Of a DNA stretch of 64,000 nt, positions 1-12,869 are shown piece by piece. Numbering within the stretch: position 1 is the stretch's first letter; the number at the start of each line of letters is the position of its first letter. A program made the position numbers and the translations under genes. The stretch spans positions 1-64,000 of the forward strand of contig NC_018949.1 of the NCBI RefSeq assembly GCF_000304475.1, read 5' to 3'. The notes under the pieces were generated by a model. The model was not told the origin of the DNA and did not search any database. It saw nothing but the letters and a program-made list of their open reading frames with translations. This DNA is from Kazachstania africana CBS 2517. Taxonomy: Eukaryota > Ascomycota > Saccharomycetes > Saccharomycetales > Saccharomycetaceae.

Positions 1-3000
1 CTTCCAGCTTCTAATCAAAAAACCAACTTGCTAGGTGAGATGTAATCGAGTTATGTCGAGTACTTTCAAGTTGGATAACTGTCCTTCAAGTCATTTGAAT
101 ACCGACCTTACTAGAAGATACTTGAATATCTTCCAAATCTCTCAAATGTCGAATACTAAATCGATATTTCAGGTCCTCACTTTTTTATATGGCTGATGTG
201 ATATTCAGCCAGGTCATGAATTATTAGATATATTCAATGAGAATGAGGTAACGTATTTGTGTTAATATCATATCTGCAAATTAGAAAGTAAAGCATTTGT
301 CCTTCCCATCAAGCCCGTAAGAAGAAAACTAAAGGTACATGTAGCATTGCTTTTCATGTTTGCGAACTCTCGATGCTATCGGATGCTAACTTAATAGTTG
401 AGTTAGCATAGTATCTCACACGACTACCCAGGAACATTTATGCCCGACTTCGTTTGACAGCTACAACGGTAATACTTTGAATTGTATCAGAAGGAGCGCA
501 GAAAGTAGATTTATCTACAAATTAAGAGGCTTTGTATTTTCGTTGATTGTAAAAAAGTATCATTGTGCGTTCAATGCTCCATGTAATCCACACTAGTAAG
601 GAGAGAGATTATTCAATGACTATGGTGGTAGCACATTTTGATTCACCTGAAACTGTTGCTAAGAGAAGTACATCAACGAGCAAATGGGTTAAACAGCATA
701 GTTGATGGTTTTGCAGTCTTAGTGGCTTTGTTTGAAGAGGATCTGAAGTAACAAGCAGGGATACATTTGAGCCTTTTTTGAAGGTATAAAGATAGGGAAC
801 ATTAGTGTATCCTTGACACAAAAGATTTGTAGCTTTGTTTCGGTTCTAATATCAAAAAATAATGCACCAGAAGATACAGAATGGGGTAGATTTGTTGTTC
901 GTAACAAAGTCAAGGAAAGTAATGTCTATAAGTTTGGATACATCAAGAAGACCAATGACTGTCGATTACCCTTTGTTCATTCTGACTGTAGATACACAGC
1001 TTTTGCAACATTTTAAAAGGCTCAGTGTGGGCCGTACACATGAGTAGGCTTCAATTGACCTCTAACACTACGCAACGCGGTGCAAATATGCCTTTCAAAA
1101 AGTTTAGTTCGAATTAATTGATTATTGAAAGATGTGAAACGTTATCGTGCATTTGCCCTAATTGAGGAAGTGCATTTCTGCAGCGTTTGCCTTTTCTTTA
1201 TCAATAAGAAGTTTTCGTCTTATCACGCTTGTTAAATGGTGGTGTTACTTTCTTCTAAAGATTGAAAAGGTTCAGATGGATTATCTTTGATACAAAATTG
1301 GATTAAAGTTATTTTTCTCCAATAATACAAAATTTGCTAAATTAAGAACTGGTAAATGAAAAACTCACATTAATAAACTGAAATACAGCTGTTAAGAACG
1401 GAATTATTCATGAAAGAATATAATGCCAAATTAGTTGATACCGTGAATTTCAGAATCCTACGAGTAGGACACGCTAGGAATAGCATTTTAAAAGAATAGA
1501 ACCATGAATTAGATTGCATATGGAAGTTGGAAAGACATCATGAGGATCCCATACCAATATGTTTCTATGAGTTGTATTGGTAACGGTATCGTGATCTTGT
1601 TTTTTAATATACATGATAATAATCAAAATGAAAAAGGCAAAACGACATTGAAAAAATTAACTTTATTTTGATAATTTTAGTAACATGCTTCGTTTTACTC
1701 AAAAGGTTACCTTTACTACACCGAGGCGTTTTCAAAATATATCACCATCTCTTACGCCTTTCATGAATTAAAAGCTATCGCCATACTAAATACATTTTCC
1801 TTTGCAATATGAAGATTAAATATAAGCTATATTCTTCGACAAGAGCCACATTTCATTTTAATCAACCATCGATTGAGACGAACATTAGGTCAAGAATCAT
1901 ATCCAATTCTTCTCTTATGCTATATTTTATTCTCAATTTAGGCACATTTTGAGAACATAGACTATTTCAAAAAGTTCCAGAGTAAAGAAAGGTAATTCCA
2001 TATTGCTTCTGCGAGGACAGCCCAGCAACAAACATCAGTGGTTCTCTCTGTCAGTAATTAATGAAGCTACTCGACTCCTAAATTAAGCTTCAATCCATCA
2101 ATGTAAAAAGTCACTCAGTTCTGTCCCATAAGTGGTATTATAATTAGAAACGTGCATTCCTTCAACCAGTCGAAAAAATATAAAGCATTCTCTTCTGAGT
2201 AGCAAATATGACGTTCGTTTTTAATTCCTAATTCCTAGCTGGATGTTTCCTTGAGTAGGGAAAATTCAAAGTTGAATCCACTTCATTTGAGAGGTGGAAA
2301 GCTTTATATTTGCTTCAATAGTGTCTATCTCAGGAATGTCGTCACTTTCCCATATCATCAAGACCAAGACAGCTCTAAAGGAGTTATCTTATACTTTGAT
2401 GTAAACCTAGGTTTGTAAGACAAAGATACGTTGTTACCTGTGCTATTGTACTCACTGATTCTTCGTATATAATAAATATGAATAGTAAGATGCCTCAATA
2501 AGATTGCATGTCTTAAGTTTATTTTTGATTTATCTGGATAACAAATTCCGTTATCTTACTTTCGTATCTTCTCATATGCCCTGAGATTGCTTCATGAGAA
2601 ATCCTTGTAATTGCATATCAGTACGTCCTCTGTGTTCTTCATGTGCTCTTGTGTTTGTCGGTGATTAAACAGGTTTTGATATACCTTATAGACAACTGAG
2701 ATTTCGCCAATCACGGATTGCTTTACACCTGCCCCATCAAAAATTGTTGTTAATGATCATAAATGTTGTAGAAGAACCTACAAATGAATTAATAGGAAGG
2801 TCATGGCTTTGCTGGCAATGTGTTTAGAACTAAACTTCTGATAGTGTTCTAGAAATCTACATCTTTTATATTTAAAGCGTTGTTAACCTGTTCCAGCCGA
2901 CCGAGTTTTTCGAGGAAGAAACTACTGAAGTAACAACTAAAAGTTAATCTAAAAAGAGAAATGTACTCAAAAAGTCTTCACAATTAAAGTATATGAATAA

Positions 3001-6000
3001 AGATAACAGAGAATATATTGCTTATATCTTTTTTTTGTTCTTCTGAGATGCAATTATTACGGCTGACAATAATAGTGTCTGAAGTCGAAATGAGGCCGAT
3101 AATGAAAAGTGAGATTATTACGACTGTAAATCTTCAATCTTGACAATTTTGAAATATAATATATTGTGGGAGGTATCAAACATTTCTGTTCATTCGTGTT
3201 CAAATGTTTCATGGATATCTTAATTTGAGTTTAATCGAGCTCCATTTTTTGAGCTTCCGCATCATTTTGAAAAAGCATCGATTCTAAAGATTTATCCAAA
3301 TAAACGAAAGTACCGTTAAATATCTGGTCAAAAATTAAGTACTAAATAAAACTGTGCTTTTGAATGACTTGTTGGGGGGACTTTCATAAATTCTTGAATT
3401 ATGAAGGTAGCATTGTTCAAAACTTCAAATTTTAGAAAGAACTTAACGCTCTCACCCATTCAATTCTGACGCTTTGGATATTATATTATTGCAGCAGAGC
3501 GTGAACACAACTGAGTATATGATAACAATGAAATAAAGCAGATGCATGCTCCTATGATCTTGCTGCACTTTTCTTTTTCTGGCAGCAACGACAGTCCATG
3601 CGAATTCTCAAATATGCGGGAAAAACAATTATTTCTTTCGAAGTACGAGGCAAACCCATAATCGAGCCAATACAACTAAAAATGCTGAAGAGCCGTGATG
3701 CTTTACGGACAGTGAATTTATAAATGTTACACCAGTTTTCGAATTCGGAGATATTTCGGAAAGCATTGACTAGCCACCGTTCTGAGGCCTAGAAGTAATT
3801 AAAAAAAAAATCTTGTTGGCGACAGAAAATTAATCGATACTTCAAGTTGCAGCATATCTCATAGGATCAAACGATTATTCTGACTCTCCGTTTTCTGTGT
3901 GAAATTAGCTATGTTTATTGATAAAGAATGGTTCGTTTGAAATGAAATGTTCTATATGATGTTCGTAATATGGAAATAAACTTAATGAAAGAAAAGCAAA
4001 CAGAATGTTACCATGAATCATTCAAGGGCCATGGTTATGATACTACTTCCGGTTTTCCTAGATGTAAACTATTCTTTACAGAGGAGGAATCCTCTATGTC
4101 AAATGCCATACAAAATGATTCCACTTTTCAGATAATAAAGGAAATTCTATGTTACTACTGTTTACAATGACCTACAAATTGAGTACACTCACTAGACACT
4201 GACTAGCTGTGATATATGGCATAACTTCATCACCATCCAAGCCAAATTTAACCGCAGTACTAATAAATATATTATATCTAGTATATGATTGGCATAATTG
4301 TCGTCATTGAGGAGCTCTTCCTACCATATCGTATGCCCTTCGAATGTCTTAGAGTGGTTCACAGTACAAGAAGTAAGAAGGCTTAAATTTATAGCAATTC
4401 AGCACCTCCTGTACTCAAGAATCAAGATAGAAACAAATAAATAAAAGTAAACTGAAGCTAGTTTTAAGTTGCCATGAAAGATAGTCAGTTACATACTGGG
4501 ACTGACCTCTTTAATGGCTAACACATCTAAAAGAGATACACCAATATCATTTTTTTCAGTGCGAAAACATTTATCATCCAACGTCTTTTTGTTTATAAAA
4601 TGTGCATTCTTTGAAGTCTATTGCATTCTCCCACTTAATTTTTATTTCTGCGCGAATTAGGGAAAATATAATCTCGAAGCAAGAAATGGATAACGATATC
4701 TAAACTAAAAATATCCCATAAATGGACGTGTCACAGACTCTTCCAACTGTGATTGTATGATTTCGGGTATCCAGCGATTAAAGGCTTCAATTTCTTTCTC
4801 AGGAGCAAGAAAAAACTCTCTTTCTCGATTGGATAAACTTAAAAACACAGTTTTAAACCGCTAGGGTTTTAAATACATCAATAAGAAGATGCTTGAAATG
4901 TACTATAGTAGGAAATTGCTGAAGCTAGTTGTCTTGTCATAAAGAACAAATGATCTATTGATGGGGGATACAAGCAGCTGCAGAATAAATTTTGTAAGTG
5001 AGCTTCGGTAATAGTGTATGCACTTATGAACTACCATCGCTAATAGCGGGTATCTTGGGATTTCTGAAGTACGGGCACACAGAAAATCAGAACTATCTAG
5101 CATTGTTGTTATGGTCCTAATGTAAGTAAAACGAAAAGATGCAGGGTTATGCTAACGCAAATGATTTTTACTAAGTTTAATCCTTTTTACAACGTTACGG
5201 GTGGTGGCCAGACATTTTTACGAACAGTTATAAAATATGCTCTATTAACACCGCATTGATATAGATAATATTGCTGAGGCATTCTTCTTTCAAGCTTAAC
5301 ATGCATTATAAGTGACAAAAATTAACGCACAGGGAGGATTTGTTATCATGATCTTTTACTCGAAGTTGCTATTTCCATGTTATGGTCAATAACAGGAAAA
5401 ATATAGCAAAGTTATTCCAGGCATTCTCACTGTCCATCGCCTTCTCACAGGAAATTTGATTTCAGGTAACCCGCGAGGTGTTGGTCACAGAACTTGCATA
5501 CAGCCCTAAAGTTCCCACCGCAAAGGTGTTTTCATTCTCAACACGATGCTCGACACGTAGATGGAACACATGGTGTTCATATCGGTTGGATGTTTTCGAT
5601 TAGTGGACGAACTACATCACTATTTGTACATAATCTGGAGACCTGTAACGATTCAAGATGAGAAGCTGTAGAACCTTCATTTGAAGTTTTTGAGAACTTT
5701 TGTGTGCTATATTAGTCGAAGAAAACGTAGTACAGTAAGTATTAAATTCCATTTTGATGAAGAAAGTGCCAAATAGATAATTTCACTGCAGTTTTATAAA
5801 TTGCTTATTTTACAAGTTCCTAATTTTACGATTGTATAGGAGTTGTCGATTACACTGATAGGCTAGTAGCACACACTTGTCCCCGCTTTGAGTAATCTGT
5901 ATTCCACATAAGATCGGGGGTCCATTATAGAATGTCATTTTCTAAAGCAGGTCTTGTCAAGTCTACCTCTGTCTATGCCCAGACAATCAAATTTAGTAAA

Positions 6001-9000
6001 TGTGACAGAATTACTTTGTAGGGTAACCCATTCATTTTTTCCTAAAAAGAGGAAAAGGACAAGCTTACTAGTTCTGTAATTTGTCAAAACGGTATGTTTA
6101 TATTGAAAAGCCTAAACTGTCCAGAATTTGTCCTGTTCATTTCTTTTCTATTTCACCTTCAATAATGATTTCGAATTTTGATTGCAGTTGAAATAATGTT
6201 GTTGATGCAATCTCAAAGCATACTTTCCGCTCTTTCGATTGCCACACCAGATCAGTTCCATATAGGATTATGCGATGTTAAAAATTTCAGTAAAACAAAT
6301 CAGAGACCCTTTAATGGAGCAGAGTCAGAGGTCTGCATGAGAAGTACATTAATTACTTATTAACTTTTGGAATAGGATGCTGGATTAAGAAAATAATTTT
6401 AAAAAACTAGGAGCCCTTCCCGAAAAAAGATCGTATAGTGAACGGAGGCAGAGAATAGCTCAGATCTGTTGGGGAATGATCTACCGCCACTTACTGTCAC
6501 ATATTATTCTATTAATAATGAACCAAACGATGATTGGGACGCCTAAAGAGCATTTGATGACTAATAGCGTAACATATTACCAGGAAGTCTCCTTTATAGA
6601 TGTCTTATATTTTTGGCTTATCGACTTTTTGATTCCTCCGAACTCATAAAAACCAGCATTAGACTTCATTCGATGAAAACGCCTGGCTCCTCATTTGACA
6701 CACGAGATGTATTTCTTCGCATTTGTATCAGAGACCAAAAACTATCAAGTTGCGCCGTAAAATGGAGCTCGATGCCAATTTTAGGTTAAAGTACTGTTAT
6801 AGGACAACGTTAACCACTTGTATTACTACAGTGCCTCTTAATAACGTTTTGATTGGTTGCAAAACAAATAACGAGACTTCTAGAATTGACGAACATTACC
6901 TTACCCTGTTTCTTTCTGACAGTAACTTGTCCAAGCTAACGAATATAAATTGAAAATAATGATTCACCTTATATTATCTTTGTAATTGGTTGTAACTGAG
7001 CTGTCTAGTTAAAGCTATGATTTTCAAGTATAACGTAACTTGGTAGCATTTCTGCTTTAATAGCGACTATTGAGGTTCCGGGAGCTTCTGTGATATTTTT
7101 GTTGCCGGACACCTGATCTAGATGTTATGTAATCGGTTGCATTTTAGCGGTTTGCTATATTTGATTGAGATCATTACAGATTTTTCCTGAGTATCTATCA
7201 TCCAACTTTCGACGACACCAAATCTCGCCGCTAATGTGATGTGCCGCATTTCTTAACTTTTTAATCCCGACGTCTTCTCGGAGGTATATGCCCTACAGGG
7301 AGACCAACATACGAAGCTCGATGAAAGACCGCTTATCGGATAGTATATACCTTTTTGGCTAGTATACTGTCTTCTAGGTTCATCAAAAAGAGTACATAAG
7401 TATTTAGATATGCCCAGAACTCTTCACATTCCAACAATGGCGGAATGTATAACTGATATTTCCGATGCTCAAGTCACTTCTTGTATTTGTAACGGCACAC
7501 AAGAATCGAACAATTTGCTGGTGGATGAGCAAATTTTATGGTATTACAAACACTAGCATAAAAAGTAGGTACGTGCTTCTAAATAAATCAGGAGGAATTT
7601 TAAAATATAACTAACCGGTACACAGGGCCAACCTAGAAACATGGAAGAATAAGTCGCGACAAAAATTTGACTTGATGCAAAAGATATTAATCAATGGAAA
7701 CTTCTGATTTAGTGGCTGATCCTCTGAGAAACAAACTGTTTGGCAAGCACAATAAAAAAGTCAGTAGTAACACGCATTAGAGAGATACGGGAAGGACCAA
7801 TTATTTTACCATGTTAATGAAAGAAGAATTATTTTTTATGAAAGTTACAGTTTCTTGAAAAAAAACACTTATCAAAATTCTTTACCAGAAAATGTTTGTA
7901 AAAATTTTAATCGAGGTCGCTTTTGCGAGCAGCAAAATAACCAACAATAACGCTGGCCTTTTTTACTTTTTCCATCGTTTCTTGTCCTTTTTCCTCTAGG
8001 TTTGGCGTACAACGACGAAAAATTGAGGATAATGAATTGTTTTCTATCAAATTGACTGTTATGAAATTTAGGCTGATTCAAAATTTTTGGTAGACAAAGG
8101 CACCAGAGTAAAAAACTGCAATCTCGGGATTATATTCTCAGTCATAGAAATTTTTAACTTTTCTGAATAGTTGTCAAGATTCCTCCCCCCTCCTTGAGGA
8201 AATATGTTTTTAGCCTCTTGTCAGCTTTTGCAGCATAACCTACTCTACGACAAGGCTTAATGCATCGTTCTGTACTCTGAAAGACCTCAGCGGAACCTTT
8301 TGCTGCCCTGATCATGAAGGCAGAGGACCTTTATGAATCTTTTTGGACACGAAGAATTGTCGCACATAATGACAATTACGTCATAATCGTCTTTTTTATT
8401 TCAAAACTTCGAGCGATGAAAGTGTCAACTTGGGGTTGCTTTTTTTTCCTGCAGAATTCCTTAGTGACAATCATGAGGGCCCAAAAAAACAATATAACCC
8501 CCCTCCCCTGAGGCAAAGTTCCGTGCTGATGAGTTAAAGTTTTTCGAGGTTCTGCAACTTTTCTCAGGTAAGCAGCAGAATTCTCTTTTAGGAAACGAGA
8601 AGAAGAATGTGAAACTTCTAAGAAAAGCAAAAGTTAGTTGGTGGTATTCAGGATTGAGTCACTCTTTCTATAAAACACAGCGGCTGCAACAATTGAAAAA
8701 ATATTGGTGAAAATTTTCAGCTATTGTGGCCTGATCGTTGAAGGTATTAACCCATTGTTACCTTCTATCTAATCATAACATACCCCCATAGCGTTTTGAA
8801 GCAGCACATAATATAAGCGTTATTCCTAGTGATACTTCGATGTCGTTAGGAAACTCAGGGAACGAAATAATTGATTTTAATGGAGACCGTATTTTGTTTA
8901 TTTTCGCAAAGTAATTGGGACCAATATACGAGCAAGCTGTAGATGTTTCCTTTAAACCGCTCTAATTTTATGTAAGAATGTGTGCCGTTTGAGATAGCAA

Positions 9001-9110
9001 GTATTTTGGGCGACCTCACATATAAAAGGGCTCAATAAACTATATTATCGTTATTCAATTTTGGATAAAATATTTATTACAATTAGACGTTTAGTCAAGA
9101 CAGTGGCTCT
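1..9110. other. Gene-poor region, no supported gene
   Basis: About 9 kb with no reading frame longer than roughly 85 codons that looks protein-like, no tRNA and no long terminal repeat that I can see. The short frames have no recognisable domain and no biased codon use. Base composition resembles the other intergenic DNA here. A TATAAAAG box at 9021-9028 belongs to the small gene that follows. A desert of this size is unusual for a budding yeast; a subtelomeric or recently decayed segment is possible but not shown. Confidence 0.6.
9021..9028 (+). promoter_or_regulatory. TATA box upstream of small membrane ORF
   Basis: A TATAAAAG sequence lies 83 bases before the ATG at 9111, a normal yeast TATA-to-start distance. 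It suggests that the locus was, or still is, transcribed. Confidence 0.4.
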
Positions 9111-9314
9111 ATGGAAGAGGATTTCGAAGAAACCTACGAATTCACTAAATCATTAGTCTTAAAAGTCTCAGAAAAAATTACCCTAGCTATTTTTTTCTAT
9201 GTTCTTCTCCCTTTGGTTATTTTACATTTATTTTATTCGTGGTGTGTACGGTACTTCAACCGAAAGCACTTCAGTGGAAAGCTCAGTTCACCTGCCCCCA
9301 ATGTTGAGCATTGA
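9111..9314 (+). CDS. Small single-span membrane ORF overlapping a toxin-like frame
   Basis: This 67-residue frame has an acidic N-terminus (residues 2-8), a membrane segment at about 24-46 and a short basic tail. Its membrane core VLLPLVILHLFY matches VIIPVVVLRLLY in the ORF at 11105 at every position by identity or conservative change, so the two are probably related. From 9187 another frame is open over the same DNA and carries the toxin-like sequence described next. The locus may therefore be one decayed gene (signal-anchor plus secreted domain) broken by a frameshift, or a separate small protein such as an immunity factor. Function unknown; the TATA box at 9021 fits expression. Confidence 0.4.
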   Translation: MEEDFEETYEFTKSLVLKVSEKITLAIFFYVLLPLVILHLFYSWCVRYFNRKHFSGKLSSPAPNVEH

Positions 9315-9906
9315 AGTAGGAAATTCAAACATATCTCTTGTTCATCATTTCGAGAGCGATTCAGTGGCATTAGAAAAACGTACCGATGTAAAAGATTGTT
9401 TGAATACAGTCTAGAAGGGAGCGACTTGGGCAATAGCTCATCCTCAAAAGATTACCGAGTGGTTACGTGAGATCAAGGTGCTAGTAAAAGAGGCCCACCT
9501 TAGGTCTGATGAAAAACAATGTGGTTTAGCAATTGGAACAAGTGGTGACATGAAATATGCGTACTCCGCGAGTGGTTCTAATTGTGACACTACTGCACAA
9601 GAGGCTACCATTGAAGGAGCAATTGACAAAGCATTTGAAAAATACATCGTAAATGACCTTAATGCTGTTTGGTGTATGGAGCTCTCACATGGTGGCTCCT
9701 GGAAGGGATATGCGCTCATTGGACATGGTGAAAGCTGGCCGTCCTATATATGGTGTGGTTCTGGAAACAAGAACACATGCGTCTCAGGTGGAAAGGGTGA
9801 TGTAGTCAAAAGAGGGTTTGGCGGATATGATTCGATTTACACTGACGGTAACTACACCGCCTATATGTATAGTGACGGTATGTTACTTCACAATGAAGAG
9901 AAGTAA
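9199..9906 (+). pseudogene. Killer-toxin-like secreted protein relic, one in-frame stop
   Basis: One frame runs from an ATG at 9199 to the stop at 9904-9906, interrupted by a single TAG at 9412-9414. In order it shows a short hydrophobic start that could be a signal peptide, a Ser/Thr-rich stretch, an N-glycosylation sequon (NIS), a Lys-Arg Kex2-type site at 9376-9381 and a C-terminal domain. Six cysteines follow the Lys-Arg site, one before the stop and five after it, and the domain contains SHGGSWKGYALIG. This order is known from yeast killer preprotoxins and related small secreted proteins; the assignment is by architecture only. The ORF at 15.5 kb carries a similar G-x-W...GYAL motif. The part after the stop (from about 9478) is intact for over 140 codons, so decay looks recent. 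The locus is described as broken; whether a functional allele exists elsewhere is unknown. Confidence 0.45.
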
Positions 9907-10976
9907 TCCCGTGAAACTCAAACATCGTAGTGTCACCTTCTCATTTACTTTGAAGTGAGATCTCTTTTTACCGCAACACAATCGAGAAAAAATAAAAAAA
10001 AAATTCATACGTGCGAATTTGTTTAAGCTATATAAAATCCTATGTATTCATAATATTGCTTCAATGATTTTGTATGTTAAATGCAGCAACTGTGCTTCTA
10101 AAGTATAAGTTTTTTTTCCTAGCCTCAATCTTGCAAAAATATATTATTTGTCGCTAGTACTTTGATACTAAAATAAGCTCTTATAGCTGGGCAACTGTTT
10201 TGGCAGCTTCTCAGGAATAGAAATTTTGCAGATAGAAAAAGTACACATTCATATGTTCATAGTTGGGTGAACCTAAAGAAATATTACAGCAGCTACTGTT
10301 AGCTGCTCAATTGATCCTAAACATAGATTAATAAGCAGTTAAATTACCATGCAGAAGAGCTACGTCAATATTTTCCAATTCTTCTGAAAACTGGTTGTCG
10401 GCGTTCTGCTTTGTTTCGGTTTGGATTATATAATTCACTAGTTTGTCTTTGTCTACCGTAATGTGCTATGAAGTTTTGACACGGACGTTCCTCCTTATCA
10501 ACAAATTCTCCCGATAGATTTGATATTTGTTACGGCATCGAAAGATGAGTTTCACTCAGAACCTTCTAGGGCCTTAGTTGACAAGCCTATTTGATTATAG
10601 CTATGTATCGTACTCTCTTCACCTGGACCAACAGAAAGAGAGCTTCTCGAGACATACTTCCGTTTTCGCCTGTTCTCAATGTCCTGCTTAGCAACTGAAT
10701 AGATAATTGTTGAAATATTTTTGACACTTGTTTAGGTTAGTTTTTAGTCTCATTTGGACTTCCTATGCCTTCACGGCCGATTACTACAAGCCACGTACGG
10801 AAAGATTCGGAGCTAGAGTTCGTGAGAGAATGTTCACTTCATTCGAGGCTTCGACATTTTCAAGTAAAGTTCTTTGCACGTTCCCTCAGTAAATTTAATT
10901 ATTTTTTCGTTTCTTGAGGTTTCCCGTACGACAAAAATGGCAACGGCGCAACAATGTATTTTAATTGCAATTTTCT
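9907..10976. other. Intergenic, nothing recognised
   Basis: About 1.1 kb of AT-rich sequence. I see no coding frame with protein-like character and no RNA gene. Confidence 0.5.
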
Positions 10977-10984
10977 TATATAAA
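10977..10984 (+). promoter_or_regulatory. TATA box upstream of the 11105 ORF
   Basis: TATATAAA followed by AG lies 121 bases before the ATG at 11105. Spacing and sequence match a canonical yeast TATA element. Confidence 0.4.
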
Positions 10985-11104
10985 AGAGAAAAAAGGGCTA
11001 GAAATTGGTCAATTATTTTTGGGTTTTTGCTTCTTTTGTCACTTTCGATTCAAATATCAACACTGTATTATTGGTGTTACATTAATTTGACTGAATAACT
11101 AGTG

Positions 11105-11413
11105 ATGGTAGAACTGGATGAATTAGAAAGGTTTGTTGAGCGTGCGGTTTCAATTGCAATTCCAATCTCGTTGACAAGCATATGGTTAAATGTAATTATT
11201 CCTGTGGTTGTTTTGCGTCTGCTGTATTTAATGATTTCAAGACCAAGGGGACAAAAAACCCCAAAATTCAAACCTGGCCATAAGCTTTTAAAGAGAAGCC
11301 ATCTGCCTTCTAAAAAAATGAACACTAGATTATTTTGGATTAAATCAGTGAGTGATGATTTCTTCTTTAAGAATCAAAGGAATAATGCTGCTGGAGTGAG
11401 ATATAGTTTCTGA
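11105..11413 (+). CDS. Small single-span membrane protein, unknown function
   Basis: A 102-residue frame starting at the ATG at 11105. Residues 1-12 are acidic, residues about 17-43 form one membrane segment, and the tail from about 47 to 75 is strongly basic, which predicts an acidic tail on one side of the membrane and a basic one on the other. The membrane core VIIPVVVLRLLY mirrors that of the ORF at 9111, making the two a small family about 2 kb apart. No catalytic motif is visible. Neighbouring relics look like secreted toxins, so a role in toxin processing or immunity can be imagined, but nothing in the sequence proves it. A consensus TATA box precedes it. It could also be a chance ORF. 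Confidence 0.4.
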   Translation: MVELDELERFVERAVSIAIPISLTSIWLNVIIPVVVLRLLYLMISRPRGQKTPKFKPGHKLLKRSHLPSKKMNTRLFWIKSVSDDFFFKNQRNNAAGVRYSF

Positions 11414-12869
11414 ATATATACGTATATTATACTTGTAACAAAGTGTGTCCCTTCCCACCGAACCAAAATCCCCCAAAATGCCACTATTATATCACCAGCT
11501 TGTTATCGATACAAGACAAGTCTTTTGATGAAATAACGCTGTACTGGACAGTGCTTTCGTTAGATATTTGAATCTTGATGTTTATATGATCGAGCTTATA
11601 AAGCCTCTATTGAACTTTCATTATCAAGAGTGACGGATCATTATTGATTGTATTCCGAATGAAAAGTGATGAAGCCACTGAGATGTGAATTATCAGTTTT
11701 CAACAAAATCAACAGAAAACATCTAAGCAGCAAATTATTCATAAATGCGCAATATTTTTACAGAATTCAGCGTATTGTTACCTTTGCACGCTCAGAAGAG
11801 TTAACATAAAGAAATCGATTTAAATTCCCCGTTTGAGTGAATACAAGATGACATAGATTATCCATCATAAATCACTTTATACTTGATTTGATACTTGCAA
11901 AAATGTCGCAGTTCACTTTCTGGGAAGTGTTAGCTTGGTTACTTTTGGAAAAGAAACTGAAAGGATATTGTCCACCTGAAATCTTTACTAAACTGAAACA
12001 TTCATAGGTTGTTCATTTGAATGAAAGATCGGGGTATCAAGATACGGCTAATGTCACTCCTACTAAAGGGGAGAAAAGTGGGGAGGGCAGCGAAGGCTTA
12101 AGTAACGTACAGACATATGTCGTTGCTTTATAATAGCATATCTTAGTAAAGTTTTCAAAAATCTATTCATTTTGTCTTTCATACAAGATTCGTCAATTCG
12201 TCGAGTGTATTCTTGGATATGCCAGAGAAACTTGGAGTTTACTTTGTCTTCTAATGTTTGATAGTTTTTCCCTGATGTTTATCTGTCGAGAACTTTTTCT
12301 CGTTTTGACAAAGAAGATCTTTCTTGCAAGAAAAAGACAAAAAGCGAGCATAGAGATGCCCGACTGTAAAACACGATTAATCGCAAAAACAAATCGTAAA
12401 GCTTCTCATCTTGCAAATGTTAAGTATTGGGTATAACATATGTCACGTGTATTGCCTCCATTACTTGTCTCGACTCGCCCACAACGTCAAACGATGGAGT
12501 TGCAACGTGTGTCACTGTCTTTCCAATTAACATTTATTCAAATCTCAATTTGAAATGACATAATAATCCACACAGACAGTGGCTCTCCACGTAAGACAGT
12601 CTTCACTTTTCTAAATAAAAATATTCGTCCCTATATCAACGCATACCCATGCATCTGTCAGGCAATCTGACTCTGCAATCCTCATTTCCAGCTCTTCTTT
12701 CCAGAGAGCTCAGCAATAAGCGTCACTTCCACGGCTTCTTACTGCTTTTCAGCCACCCAACCCTAAATTATCCACACTAACCCTGATGTTTAACCGGAAT
12801 CCCGCATTTTTGCCTGCGAATCTTTTTTTGCATTCCTTTCGCCACTTTTTTCGTTTCTCAGTCGAACAC
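11414..12869. other. Intergenic, nothing recognised
   Basis: About 1.45 kb without a supported gene. One GTCACGTG at 12438-12445 resembles a Cbf1/CDEI site but has no centromere-like flank. AACCCTAA, the Tbf1 core motif, occurs at 12759-12766. Confidence 0.45.

Noticed and set aside
3754..3762. TTTCGGAAA core with a reverse-strand ATGCTTTCCGAAAT resembling centromere element CDEIII
   Set aside because: No AT-rich CDEII of about 80-160 bases and no CDEI lie on the expected side, and the rest of the CDEIII consensus does not fit.
12438..12445. GTCACGTG, a perfect CDEI/Cbf1 sequence in a gene-free stretch
   Set aside because: Neither flank has a CDEII-like AT-rich stretch or a CDEIII core, so a centromere is not supported.
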